A DNA stretch of 22,756 nucleotides. Origin: CAZFBR01 sp035353495 [NCBI: uncultured bacterium] (GTDB lineage: Bacteria; DAOPZR01). Location: NCBI GenBank assembly GCA_964517215.1, contig CAZFBR010000025.1:1-22756 (forward strand), written 5' to 3'. The notes under the pieces are model-generated. The model had not been told where the DNA came from, did not search any database, and saw only the letters and a list, made by a program, of their open reading frames with translations. Shown in pieces: positions 13,646 through 21,487 of this stretch (within the stretch, counting starts at the first letter, position 1; each line of letters begins with the position of its first letter). Made by a program: the position numbers and the translations under genes.

Positions 13646-16600
13646 ATGGCACAGAAAACGAAACGGGCGGCGTGTGCGCTGGCGGCAATCGGTGCGGTGC
13701 GGCATAGCGGCCGGCGGCAGGCGGTGGTGGTGGCGGCGGCGTGGCGGCCGGCGCTGCATCTGCTGGACGAATTTAGCCATGTGCTGGTGCTGCTGACCGG
13801 AGATGACGGCCGGCCGCAGGCGGCAACCGTGCGCGTGCGCGTGGTCGCAGCCGCGGCGGGCGTGGTTGAAGTCGACCGTCTCGCCGCCGCGGACGGGGAT
13901 CCCGTGTGGGATATCAAGCCGTACTTCCCGGTGGAAGACCGGGTGCGCGGCGCGAAGGACTGGGCGTGGCGGGAGGAAGCGGCCGCGGCCGCGCCGGCTG
14001 AGTTCCCGGCGCAGGCGGTACCTGCCGCCCGCACCACGCTGGCGCCGCTGGGCGAAATCCGCGTGGCCGGCGGGGCGACGCGGATGCTGCTCCCCGATCT
14101 GCCGGCAGCCGGCTGGCGCGCCTGCCCGCCCGGCGCCTGGCTGCGCGTCTTCTGGTGGTTCGACCGTTTCGACCGGCCGAAATACCGCACCGCCACGCAA
14201 TGCAATCCGCCGTACGAGCAGGCGCCGCGGACGGGAATCTTCGCCACCCGCTCGCCGGTGCGGCCCAACCCCATCGGCTGCGCGCTGGTCCGGGTTATTG
14301 CCGCCGAACCTGCTGCGGCGACCCTGCTGGTCGAAGGGGCCGATGCGCTCGACTGCACGCCGGTGCTCGCCGTGCGGCCCTATGTGCCGGAGCATGACCG
14401 GGTGCGCGAACCGCGGGTGCCGGCCTGGGTGCGCCATTGGCAGGAGTGGAAGGAGGACGAACTGGCGGACGACCGCCCGCCGGTGCCGCCGGGGAGCGAT
14501 GCCGTGGCCCGGCTCGACGGCATGCTGCCGCCCGCGCCGCTGCCGCCGGTCGACGACCGGTTCTTTGCCGGCGAGGCGCCGGTCACCGACGGGACGGACC
14601 GGATTGTGGTGCGCGGGGCGCGCCAGCACAATCTGCAGGGATTTGACTGTGCAATCCCGGCCCGCGCACTGACGGTGATTACCGGGGTGTCGGGGAGCGG
14701 CAAGTCGTCGCTGGCGTTCGATACGCTTTATGCCGAGAGCCAGCGCCGGTTCATGGACAGCATTTCGACGATGGGCCGGCAGGCGTTCGAGCAGTTCGAA
14801 CGCCCGGCGGTCGACGGGATTGCCAACCTGCCGCCGGCGGTGGCGATCGAGCAGAAAACCATCGGGCGGAACCCGCGCTCGACGGTCGGAACGATGACTG
14901 AGATCTATGATTACCTGCGGCTGCTCTTTGCCCGGCTCGGGGTGCGCCATTGTCCCGCCTGCGGCCGCGCGGTGCGGCCCCTGACCCCGGAAGCGATCGT
15001 TGCCCGGCTCGCGGCGCTGCCGGCCGGGACCACGCTGCGGGTGCGCGCGCATGGCCGGGACGCTGCCGCCGGGACGGCGTTTCGCGCGCCGGTCGACCGG
15101 CCGGCGCTGGCGGCGGCGGTGCGGGCGGCGCTGGCGGACGGGGACGGGGCGCTCTGCGCGACGGTCAGCGGCGAGGAACTGCTGCTGGCGGTGCGGCAGG
15201 CCTGCTACCATTGCCGCCGGCCGTTCTTCATGCTGACCTCGTCGGTGTTCAGTTTCAATCATCCGCAGGGGATGTGTCCCGACTGCCAGGGGCTGGGCCG
15301 GCGGCTGACGACGGATCCCGCGCGGATCGTCACGGAGCCCGACCGCTCGCTGCTCGACGGCGCCTCGCCATGGTGGGGCGACCTGCGCCGGCAGCTGGCC
15401 CATCCGACCGGGAACTGGATGAAGACCGAGGTCTTTGCGCTGGCCGCCGCGCGCGGGGTCGACCTCGAACAGCCGTGGTCGGCGCTGCCGGAGCAGTTCC
15501 GGCATGAACTGCTGCACGGGACGGGCGACGAGGCGGTGACCTACCGGTTCGTCATGGCCCGCGGGCGCAAGGGGACGATGGAACGGCCGGTGAGCGGGGC
15601 CATTGCCAATATCGAGCGGCTATTCCGCTCGACGGCGGGCGAAGGGTCGCGGCAGTTCTACCTGCAGTTCATGAGCGAGCTGCCCTGCCGCACCTGCCAT
15701 GGCGAGCGGCTGGCGGCGGAGGGGCGCATGACGACGCTGGCGGGCAGCCGCTACCCCGAGATCGCGACGCTGACCGTTGCGGACCTGCTGGCCTGGGTGG
15801 AAAAGCTGCCGGCGCGGCTGACCACGGAGGAACGAGCCGTCGGCGGGGATATGCTGCGCGAGATCCGCCGCCGGCTGCGGGCGCTGGTCGAGGTGGGGGT
15901 CGCCTATCTGACCCTCGACCGCACAGCCCCGACGCTGTCGGGCGGCGAGGCGCAGCGGATCCGCCTCGCCTGCCAGCTGGGCGGCGGACTGACCAATCTG
16001 CTCTATGTCCTCGACGAGCCGTCCATCGGACTGCATCCGCGCGACCATGCGCGCATGCTCGCGGCCCTTGCCCGCCTGCGCGATGCGGGCAATACCGTGG
16101 TGGTGGTGGAGCATGATGCCGCAACAATGCGCGCGGCCGACTGGCTGCTCGATCTCGGGCCGGGCGCCGGCGAGCGCGGCGGGCGGCTGATGGCGGCGGG
16201 GACGCCGGACGCGGTCATGCGCGATCCGCAGTCGCTCACCGGCGCGTATCTGGCGGGCCGCCGGCGCGTGGCCGAGTCGCTGCCGGGCGGGCCGCGCCGG
16301 CCAACGGGATGGCTGACCCTGCGCGAGGCGACGCTGCACAATCTGCGCCGGGTGACGGTTGACTTTCCGCTGGGGGTGTTCGCCTGCGTGACCGGGGTGT
16401 CGGGTTCGGGGAAATCGAGCCTGGTGGCGCATACGCTGGCGCCGGCGCTGGCCCGCCGGCTGCAGCATGCCGCCGACGAGCCGGGGCCGCATGCCGGGCT
16501 CGACGGGCTGGCGGCGGTGGCGCGGGTGGTCAATATCACCCAGGCGCCGATCGGGCGCACGCCGCGCTCGAATCCGGCGACCTATACCGGGCTGTTCGAC

Positions 16601-17311
16601 GATATCCGCGCGCTCTTTGCCGCGACGGAGGCGGCGCGTTCGCGCGGCTGGGACGCCAAACGCTTCAGTTTCAACAGCGCCGACGGACGCTGTCCCGCCT
16701 GCGCGGGTGACGGTCGCAAAAGGATCGAGATGCATTTCCTGCCCGATGTGTGGGTGGAATGCCCGGCCTGCCACGGCCGCCGCTTCAACGATGAGACGCT
16801 GGCCGTGCGCTACGCCGGACTGAACATCGCCGAGGTGCTTGATCTCGATATCGCAGCGGCGCTGCAGCTGTTTGCGGCGGTGCCGAAACTGGCTGCCCGG
16901 CTGCGGGTCATGGCCGAGGTGGGGCTCGACTACCTGCGCCTCGGGCAGAGTGCGACGACCTTGTCGGGCGGCGAGGCGCAGCGGGTGAAACTGGCCTTCG
17001 AGCTCAGCCGCCCGTCTGCCGGGCACACCGTCTATATCCTCGACGAACCGACCAGCGGCCTGCATTTTGCCGATATCCGAAACCTGATCGCCGTGCTGCG
17101 CCGGATCATCGTCGCGGGGAACAGCGTGCTGGTGATTGAGCACAATCTCGAACTGATCGCGCAGGCGGACTGGGTGATCGATCTCGGGCCGGAGGGTGGT
17201 GCCGGCGGCGGCGAGGTGGTGGCGGCGGGCACGCCGGCGATGGTGGCGGCGGTGGAGCGGAGCCATACCGGCCGCTGCCTGCGCCCGCTGCTGGCCGTGA
17301 GCAGCGTGTAG
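13646..17311 (+). CDS. Fusion: two TrmO/TsaA-like domains plus UvrA-family ABC excinuclease subunit
   Basis: ATG 13646 gives 1221 residues; ATG 13586 is an in-frame alternative. Residues about 12-110 are a degenerate TrmO/TsaA copy: LAAIGAVRHSG and DPVWDIKPYFPVEDRV are kept, but the S-adenosylmethionine-binding motif is absent. Residues about 130-255 are a fuller copy with GIFATRSPVRPNPIG (197-211) and TPVLAVRPYVPEHDRV. TrmO methylates N6-threonylcarbamoyladenosine at tRNA position 37. From about 319 a UvrA protein begins: Walker A GVSGSGKSS at 347-355 and 917-925, LSGGEAQ at 764-770 and 1106-1112, LDEPSIGLH and LDEPTSGLH Walker B segments, and the paired CxxC zinc modules (CYHC/CPDC, CPAC/CPAC). 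The stretch between the first Walker A and FSFNHPQG is shorter than I expect in UvrA1, suggesting a reduced UvrB-binding domain as in UvrA2/DrrC-like resistance proteins. Methylation and DNA-lesion recognition in one chain is unusual. Confidence 0.9.
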   Translation: MAQKTKRAACALAAIGAVRHSGRRQAVVVAAAWRPALHLLDEFSHVLVLLTGDDGRPQAATVRVRVVAAAAGVVEVDRLAAADGDPVWDIKPYFPVEDRVRGAKDWAWREEAAAAAPAEFPAQAVPAARTTLAPLGEIRVAGGATRMLLPDLPAAGWRACPPGAWLRVFWWFDRFDRPKYRTATQCNPPYEQAPRTGIFATRSPVRPNPIGCALVRVIAAEPAAATLLVEGADALDCTPVLAVRPYVPEHDRVREPRVPAWVRHWQEWKEDELADDRPPVPPGSDAVARLDGMLPPAPLPPVDDRFFAGEAPVTDGTDRIVVRGARQHNLQGFDCAIPARALTVITGVSGSGKSSLAFDTLYAESQRRFMDSISTMGRQAFEQFERPAVDGIANLPPAVAIEQKTIGRNPRSTVGTMTEIYDYLRLLFARLGVRHCPACGRAVRPLTPEAIVARLAALPAGTTLRVRAHGRDAAAGTAFRAPVDRPALAAAVRAALADGDGALCATVSGEELLLAVRQACYHCRRPFFMLTSSVFSFNHPQGMCPDCQGLGRRLTTDPARIVTEPDRSLLDGASPWWGDLRRQLAHPTGNWMKTEVFALAAARGVDLEQPWSALPEQFRHELLHGTGDEAVTYRFVMARGRKGTMERPVSGAIANIERLFRSTAGEGSRQFYLQFMSELPCRTCHGERLAAEGRMTTLAGSRYPEIATLTVADLLAWVEKLPARLTTEERAVGGDMLREIRRRLRALVEVGVAYLTLDRTAPTLSGGEAQRIRLACQLGGGLTNLLYVLDEPSIGLHPRDHARMLAALARLRDAGNTVVVVEHDAATMRAADWLLDLGPGAGERGGRLMAAGTPDAVMRDPQSLTGAYLAGRRRVAESLPGGPRRPTGWLTLREATLHNLRRVTVDFPLGVFACVTGVSGSGKSSLVAHTLAPALARRLQHAADEPGPHAGLDGLAAVARVVNITQAPIGRTPRSNPATYTGLFDDIRALFAATEAARSRGWDAKRFSFNSADGRCPACAGDGRKRIEMHFLPDVWVECPACHGRRFNDETLAVRYAGLNIAEVLDLDIAAALQLFAAVPKLAARLRVMAEVGLDYLRLGQSATTLSGGEAQRVKLAFELSRPSAGHTVYILDEPTSGLHFADIRNLIAVLRRIIVAGNSVLVIEHNLELIAQADWVIDLGPEGGAGGGEVVAAGTPAMVAAVERSHTGRCLRPLLAVSSV

Positions 17312-17337
17312 ACAGGGGCGGCAACACCATGTTCCGG

Positions 17338-17358
17338 CTCGCTCACTGAGGGAGCGGG
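17338..17358 (+). terminator. Weak terminator-like hairpin after the TrmO-UvrA gene
   Basis: CTCGCTC (17338-17344) pairs with GAGCGGG (17352-17358) over 7 bp with one T-G pair and a 7-nt loop. It is 27 nt past the stop and upstream of the separate promoter of the next gene. There is no U tract. The rest of 17312-17424 shows nothing else I can name. Confidence 0.35.
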
Positions 17359-17424
17359 AATACGAACATCGCGTACAGCACAGATTATGCTGCCCGAGCG
17401 CAGTTCCTGTGATGTCGAGGTCTT

Positions 17425-17433
17425 TGCTATAAT
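17425..17433 (+). promoter_or_regulatory. Extended -10 promoter of the GyrI-like gene
   Basis: TGCTATAAT (17425-17433) is a perfect extended -10. A weak -35 candidate TTCCTG lies at 17404-17409 with an 18-nt spacer. Transcription would start about 17440, giving a leader of roughly 38 nt before ATG 17478 with its AGAGGAG ribosome binding site (17467-17473). Confidence 0.6.
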
Positions 17434-17477
17434 AATCGCACGGGACGGCGCTACGCGGTGCCGGGTAGAGGAGAAGA

Positions 17478-18128
17478 ATGGTCATGGATAAACTGGACTA
17501 TAAGCGGCAGTACCGCCAGCTGTATCAGGCGCCGGCCGGCAGCGTGACGCTGGTCGAGGTGCCGGCGATGAACTTCCTGATGATCGACGGGAAAGGCGAT
17601 CCGAACAGCGCGCCGGCGTATGCCGCTGCCGTGGGCGCGCTCTACGCTGTCGCCTACACCATCAGATTCATGATCAAGCGCGGGCCGGAGGCGATTGACT
17701 TCGGGGTCATGCCGCTGGAAGGGCTCTGGTGGGCGGACGATATGGCCGCGTTTGCGACTGCCGACAAGTCCGCCTGGCAATGGACCATGATGATCATGCA
17801 GCCGCCCTGCGTGACCCGCAGCCATTTCACGGCGGCACGCGCCGCAGCGGCGCAGAAAAAGCAGGACCCGGCTATCGCGCTGGTGCGCTGGGAGCAGTTC
17901 GCGGAGGGGCGCTGCGCGCAGATCATGCATCGCGGGCCGTTCAGCGAAGAAGGCCCGACGATCGAACGGGTGCATCAGTATATCGACGCCTGCGGGCGGC
18001 GCCGGGGGAAACATCACGAGATCTATCTGAGCGATATCCGCAAGGCGGCGCCGGCCAACTTGAAGACCATTATCCGGCAGCCGCTGACGCTGACGCGGCA
18101 TAACGCCGCCAAAGGAGAAGAGCGATGA
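17478..18128 (+). CDS. GyrI-like small-molecule-binding protein (cyclopropanoid-hydrolase type)
   Basis: This 216-residue stand-alone GyrI-like protein starts at ATG 17478 behind AGAGGAG; ATG 17484 is possible. The tandem SHS2 fold is shown by VEVPAMNFLMIDGKGDPN, the helix AVGALYAVAYTIRFMIK and VMPLEGLWWADD, and in the second half WTMMIMQPPCVTRSHF and GPFSEEGPTIERVHQYI. These blocks match the branch that includes Lin2189 and YtkR7. Members of that branch have been shown to hydrolyse cyclopropane-bearing DNA alkylators such as yatakemycin and CC-1065. Other GyrI-like proteins only bind drugs or gyrase. The neighbouring UvrA fusion and AraC-GyrI regulator fit a genotoxin-defence role (inference). 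The stop overlaps the next ATG (ATGA, 18125-18128). Confidence 0.85.
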   Translation: MVMDKLDYKRQYRQLYQAPAGSVTLVEVPAMNFLMIDGKGDPNSAPAYAAAVGALYAVAYTIRFMIKRGPEAIDFGVMPLEGLWWADDMAAFATADKSAWQWTMMIMQPPCVTRSHFTAARAAAAQKKQDPAIALVRWEQFAEGRCAQIMHRGPFSEEGPTIERVHQYIDACGRRRGKHHEIYLSDIRKAAPANLKTIIRQPLTLTRHNAAKGEER

Positions 18129-18637
18129 GCACAATGCAAGCCGATGCCGTCACGCCGGCCGGACCGGTGCGCTGGGACAAGGCGGGGTGGGTGGTGGTGG
18201 CGCTGAATCTGGTTATGGCGTTCATGTCGACGATGTATTTCCTTGCGCAGGCGCGCGTCGGGGTCGCCGGCTGGCTGGCGATGAATTCGTGCGCGCCGAG
18301 CATTTTCCTGTTCGTGCTCGGCTATCTCTGCCGCTCGCTGCCGGTGATGGCGGTTGGGGCGGGGCTGATGTTCCGCTACGGCACGCTTGGCCTGTTCTTT
18401 TTCGGGTGGGACGGGCCGAACCTGATCGCCCAGGTGGGGCATATCTTCATGACCGTCGCTGTATGCTATGTGCTGACGCTGATCGTGCGCCGGCGTGCGC
18501 GGCATGAACTGGCGGTGGCCGTGCTGGTTGCCGTGGCCATGCTCTATGCGAACTGGCAGAACGAATGGTTCAACCGCCACCCGCAGGCGCTGGCCGCGCT
18601 CTTCCAGGGCCAGGTCAGCGCCGCCGACGTCCGCTGA
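18125..18637 (+). CDS. Five-helix membrane protein of unknown function
   Basis: This 170-residue protein is translationally coupled to the GyrI-like gene (ATGA overlap, ribosome binding site AAAGGAGAAG inside the upstream gene). About five hydrophobic segments are visible near residues 20-42, 51-69, 71-94, 100-121 and 127-144, with a short charged RRRAR loop between the last two. I recognise no family. The small size and absence of charged transport motifs leave its role open; pairing with a drug-binding or drug-hydrolysing protein would suit an export or membrane-protection function, but this is only contextual. Confidence 0.75.
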   Translation: MSTMQADAVTPAGPVRWDKAGWVVVALNLVMAFMSTMYFLAQARVGVAGWLAMNSCAPSIFLFVLGYLCRSLPVMAVGAGLMFRYGTLGLFFFGWDGPNLIAQVGHIFMTVAVCYVLTLIVRRRARHELAVAVLVAVAMLYANWQNEWFNRHPQALAALFQGQVSAADVR

Positions 18638-18661
18638 CGCTCTGCGTTGCCGCCATTCGCC

Positions 18662-18705
18662 CTGCCGGCGCCCGGTTGTTTTGCCCTCTTTGGGCTGACC
18701 GGCAG
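18662..18705 (+). terminator. Nested hairpin downstream of the membrane-protein gene
   Basis: CTGCCGG (18662-18668) pairs perfectly with CCGGCAG (18699-18705), enclosing an inner stem GCCC (18683-18686)/GGGC (18692-18695). It lies 25 nt after the stop of the five-helix membrane protein and is a plausible transcription end for that unit. It also marks the last GC-rich sequence before composition becomes AT-rich. The stretch 18706-18820 shows nothing recognisable. Confidence 0.45.
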
Positions 18706-18820
18706 ACGAGTGGGCGGCGGTGCAGTTGCGCCTCCCTTCGTATAGCAAGCGTATTACGATGTGCTTATCAGGGTCATTATCAGAGCCGACGCAATTACAC
18801 TTTCTTCACAGATGCCCGTA

Positions 18821-18849
18821 TTGACTTATTCAATAATCCGCGGTATAAT
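18821..18849 (+). promoter_or_regulatory. Strong sigma70 promoter at the head of the AT-rich gene cluster
   Basis: TTGACT (18821-18826), a 17-nt spacer and TATAAT (18844-18849) make an 11-of-12 match to consensus, the best promoter in the window. It points into the small-gene cluster. If that cluster is a cassette array, this promoter would serve the role that Pc plays in integrons. Confidence 0.75.
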
Positions 18850-18865
18850 AGAAAATATAAGTATC

Positions 18866-18887
18866 CATATAATAACATTATTATGTG
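18866..18887 (+). promoter_or_regulatory. AT-rich hairpin in the 5' leader
   Basis: CATATAATAA (18866-18875) and TTATTATGTG (18878-18887) can pair over 10 bp with one T-G pair around a 2-nt centre. The hairpin lies between the promoter and the ribosome binding site AAGGAG (18904-18909) and may protect or regulate the leader. Its AT content makes it weak thermodynamically. Confidence 0.3.
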
Positions 18888-18915
18888 GAAAATATAATGA
18901 TATAAGGAGATGCAC

Positions 18916-19245
18916 GTGGTTGATATTGCCCATTTCATTTCAGTGATTGTGATGTGGTTGGCAATGCCATTTCTAACGGTCATTGGTATTGTGTTTTGTT
19001 CAAAGCAAAAGACACTAGGAAGCAAAGTGCTTGCATCCGGGTTGGCGCTCATGACTATAGGGTCTTTGCTATCGCTGTTCTCTCCATTAGGGACATGTTC
19101 GGTAGACGAAATGGGCAGAACCTTGTCATCTTCGGGCCCATCGCTAAGCTGGTATGTTGGAAGTATTGTCACTTCCATAGGTCTTATTGCTGCGGTGTTC
19201 GGATTTGCGTTAGTTACTTGGAAGATTGAAAGAAGGGCCACATAA
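18916..19245 (+). CDS. Small three-helix membrane protein (hypothetical)
   Basis: I chose GTG 18916 (109 residues) because AAGGAG (18904-18909) lies 6 nt upstream; ATG 18910 abuts the ribosome binding site and leaves no spacing. Three hydrophobic segments are clear, roughly residues 2-27, 36-56 and 79-105, with an SxxxCSVDEMGRTLSSSG loop between the second and third. No family is recognised. The stop TAA (19243-19245) lies inside the left end of the first palindromic repeat, as is common for genes in integron cassettes. Codon use is more AT-rich than in the genes to the left. Confidence 0.65.
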   Translation: MVDIAHFISVIVMWLAMPFLTVIGIVFCSKQKTLGSKVLASGLALMTIGSLLSLFSPLGTCSVDEMGRTLSSSGPSLSWYVGSIVTSIGLIAAVFGFALVTWKIERRAT

Positions 19246-19304
19246 CTTCGCCCTTTTGCGCTTCGCCGCTGACGCGGCTCGACGCAGAGCGCTGATTGTA
19301 AGTC
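19240..19304 (+). repeat. attC-like palindromic element A
   Basis: The left end is ACATAAC (19240-19246). An inner stem GCCGC (19265-19269)/GCGGC (19274-19278) with loop TGAC is extended by TGCG/CGCA and further imperfect pairing. The right end is TTGTAAGTC, a degenerate GTT-type core. Positions 19262-19299 match element C (21510-21547) at 31 of 38 bases, and all seven differences are transitions. Confidence 0.55.
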
Positions 19305-19332
19305 TTTTAACGATGATACAAAAGGCGGACAG

Positions 19333-19620
19333 ATGAAAATTGCTGGCAAACAGCTGCGGGTTGTGGCTACCACCTGTTTGGCAATCGTACTGCTGGCGGG
19401 ACTCGCTTACGATTATAACAACATGTGTTATGGGTGGGTGAAATGTTGGGGTATACACATCACCGACATTCAGTACATCGGACCTGAAGGACCAATGGCA
19501 ACAGTAATAATGAGAGGAATCATACAGAACAATATTATCATAGCGGTTGTTATGGCACTTGTCGGCGGCGCTGTGGCAGCGCGTAGCACGAAACGAAGAA
19601 ATCATGAGCGGGGTGAATAG
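19333..19620 (+). CDS. Small two-helix membrane protein (hypothetical)
   Basis: This 95-residue protein starts at ATG 19333 behind AAAGGCGGA. A first hydrophobic helix (about residues 9-27) is followed by a Tyr/Trp/Cys-containing external stretch (YNNMCYGWVKCWG) with two Cys that could form a disulfide. A second helix lies at about 66-83, followed by a basic C-terminus, so the middle part is probably periplasmic. No family is recognised. It is followed after 17 nt by another small membrane-protein gene, and the trio 19333-20419 appears to be one transcription unit between two palindromic elements. Confidence 0.6.
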   Translation: MKIAGKQLRVVATTCLAIVLLAGLAYDYNNMCYGWVKCWGIHITDIQYIGPEGPMATVIMRGIIQNNIIIAVVMALVGGAVAARSTKRRNHERGE

Positions 19621-19637
19621 ATTCGTGGAGGTTTTAT

Positions 19638-19964
19638 ATGAATAGTGTGGTAAAGCTAAGATGGGCGTATTGGGGGCTGGCGATATACTTGCTGGTATGT
19701 CTCGGCGTTATTGTTGTCGGAGTTCAGATGTTGCTGCAGGAAGTCGCGGAAGGCGGAAAAGAATATGTATTGCTGATGGCGGCAGTGCCGGCTGGCGTGA
19801 CGGTGCTGTTTATGCTGGCATATATCATTGGTGGGTTTTTGTTGACGCGCCGGCCGGATCATTTGCTGTGCCGAGTGCTACCTTGGCTTGCCCTTTACGC
19901 GATGCCTTGGGGGTTTATCGTGTACGTCGTGCATGCCAAGAAAAGCGCCAAAATAACAGCATGA
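19638..19964 (+). CDS. Small three-helix membrane protein (hypothetical)
   Basis: This 108-residue protein starts at ATG 19638 with GGAGG (19626-19630) upstream. Three hydrophobic segments lie at about residues 8-33, 44-69 and 78-99, followed by a Lys-rich tail (HAKKSAKITA). I recognise no family. Its TGA overlaps the ATG of the next gene (ATGA, 19961-19964), so both products are probably made together. The composition is intermediate between the GC-rich left part of the window and the AT-rich genes around it. Confidence 0.65.
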   Translation: MNSVVKLRWAYWGLAIYLLVCLGVIVVGVQMLLQEVAEGGKEYVLLMAAVPAGVTVLFMLAYIIGGFLLTRRPDHLLCRVLPWLALYAMPWGFIVYVVHAKKSAKITA

Positions 19965-20419
19965 CAAACACTGTTCCGAAGGATTCTCCCGCTGTATATG
20001 GGAAGAAGATATGGCTGTTTGTGCGTGTTGTATTTATGATTATCGGTGCTATACAAGGAGTTCATGCGAGTATTCCGGAAATATCCTGGTGGGTGGGCGT
20101 TCTTATCACATCGTTAGCTGGGTTGTTCTTGGGGCCCGTTTCAATGATTTCAATCATGGCGCTACAATCGGTAAACCCAATGTCAGCCGAGCGTTGGTAT
20201 AAACCGTCATGGTATTTGAACCCATTCAGATTAAGGGACCCTATTCAGTTCTTTCATTTTGCGACATGGTACGCGACAGTGTTTTTTATTGCTGCCATTA
20301 TGAGGAATGCATTATTGGGACGGACAGTGATGGTGTTTGCATTCATGGTAAGTATGACATGCATTGGTGCCTTTATCGGCCTCTCGCTATGTCAACGAAT
20401 ATTCAGAAATAAATTCTGA
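19961..20419 (+). CDS. Four-helix membrane protein (hypothetical)
   Basis: This 152-residue protein starts at ATG 19961, coupled to the preceding gene by a 4-nt overlap; the longer in-frame extension upstream is a shadow of that gene. Four hydrophobic segments are seen at about residues 14-37, 44-69, 97-120 and 124-146, with a loop rich in Trp, Tyr and Pro (ERWYKPSWYLNPFRLRDP) between the second and third. The loop pattern is distinctive but I do not recognise the family. Element B begins 22 nt after the stop. Confidence 0.65.
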   Translation: MTNTVPKDSPAVYGKKIWLFVRVVFMIIGAIQGVHASIPEISWWVGVLITSLAGLFLGPVSMISIMALQSVNPMSAERWYKPSWYLNPFRLRDPIQFFHFATWYATVFFIAAIMRNALLGRTVMVFAFMVSMTCIGAFIGLSLCQRIFRNKF

Positions 20420-20441
20420 TGGAAAGACATTAGAACGGCGT

Positions 20442-20500
20442 GTTAACTTTGTGCGGCAGCGGACGTAGACGACAGCACCCGCTGCACGCTAATCGTTAGC
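20442..20500 (+). repeat. attC-like palindromic element B
   Basis: The ends GTTAAC (20442-20447) and CGTTAGC (20494-20500) are near-complementary, as R'' and R' of attC sites are. Inside them an L-box-like pair (TGTGCG and ACGCTAA) is followed by the perfect 7-bp stem GCAGCGG (20456-20462)/CCGCTGC (20479-20485) with a 16-nt loop. It shares its end pattern, but not its core sequence, with elements A and C. Variable core with conserved ends is the attC rule. Confidence 0.55.
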
Positions 20501-20589
20501 GATGTGGTGATGATGAGAGATAGTCGCATACAATGGTATTGCAGGCGTGTGCAGAATAGTAAATAACATTTGTCAGGGGGTGAATTGCA

Positions 20590-21471
20590 ATGGGGAACAA
20601 GGGGTTGACAATTTTATCCAAAGTGTATTTTCTGCTTGCCGGCCTGACATTTCTTTTTCTCCCGATAATGACATTCCTATTGGCATTTTCTCTTATCCGG
20701 TTCTTCAAGCCGAATCCGCACAATTCCCAATCCGTTGATTATTATATGTTTGGGATATTTGCGATAATAGTGGCGGGTATGATGTTGGGCCTTGCCTTAG
20801 CCATCATGCAGTTGAAGACCTGGCGGTTCCTTGCTAATAAGCAGCGTTGGAAATTCTGCATTACCACCGCCGGCCTATCGTGCCTTTTGTTTCCGCTCGG
20901 AACAGTTGTCGGGCTGTACACTATTTCTTCTTTACGCCGCCAGGAAATTCGGGACATATTCGCTACTGCAACAACCACGGATGTGAACGCGACAAAGTTA
21001 TTCCCAATGACCGCCAAGTCGTGGAATAGCTTCTCAAGAGTGACGATGGTGGTGTCTGCCATTCTCGTCGCTACTGGTGTCGGCTTTACCATCAATACAA
21101 TGGTATTCATACAGAAATCAGTTCCCGCAACGGGAACAATTGTAAAATTCATTGAGAACCACACAGAAAAGGGAGGGCTCACTTATGCCCCTGTATTTAC
21201 TTTTCAAGACGCTTCCGGCAGGACCCATGAAGTGACTGCGTCATTTTCAAGCAATCCCCCGATCGGTAGCGTTGGCAGTGAAATCGCCGTGCTCTACGAA
21301 CAGCATGACCCGCAAAACGCGACAATAAATTCCTTTTTCAGTCTTTGGGGTGGGGCCGCCATTGCGGGAGGGCTTGGCTTATTCTATTTTATCGTGTTCT
21401 GGATTGTCTATCGGTGGACGAAAAAGAAAATGGCCTTAAAGGCGCAGACCAGCTTAATCCAGAACCAATGA
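20590..21471 (+). CDS. Membrane protein with C-terminal DUF3592 domain
   Basis: This 293-residue protein starts at ATG 20590 with GGGGGTG upstream. Four hydrophobic segments occupy about residues 8-37, 53-74, 86-112 and 150-175. A soluble domain then shows the DUF3592 pattern: VPATGTIVKFIENHTEKGG, YAPVFTFQDASGRTHEV, and GSVGSEIAVLYEQHDPQNA. A final transmembrane helix (WGGAAIAGGLGLFYFIVFW) and a basic tail follow. DUF3592 is a small beta-rich domain found between membrane helices; its function is unknown. The N-terminal multi-helix part is an extension beyond the usual two-helix DUF3592 proteins. It is the sole gene between elements B and C. Confidence 0.8.
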   Translation: MGNKGLTILSKVYFLLAGLTFLFLPIMTFLLAFSLIRFFKPNPHNSQSVDYYMFGIFAIIVAGMMLGLALAIMQLKTWRFLANKQRWKFCITTAGLSCLLFPLGTVVGLYTISSLRRQEIRDIFATATTTDVNATKLFPMTAKSWNSFSRVTMVVSAILVATGVGFTINTMVFIQKSVPATGTIVKFIENHTEKGGLTYAPVFTFQDASGRTHEVTASFSSNPPIGSVGSEIAVLYEQHDPQNATINSFFSLWGGAAIAGGLGLFYFIVFWIVYRWTKKKMALKAQTSLIQNQ

Positions 21472-21487
21472 AATCAGCAGATACGGC

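Noticed and set aside
12941-15517. 858-codon open frame on the minus strand
   Set aside because: It lies opposite the AraC-GyrI and TrmO-UvrA genes, has an Arg/His/Pro-rich translation with no domain pattern, and is a typical antisense shadow in GC-rich DNA.
18638-18650. CGCTCTGCGT, an inverted 10-bp match to part of element A, with GCCGCC nearby
   Set aside because: The match does not extend to the ends or to the inner stem, so it may be chance; not called as a fourth repeat.
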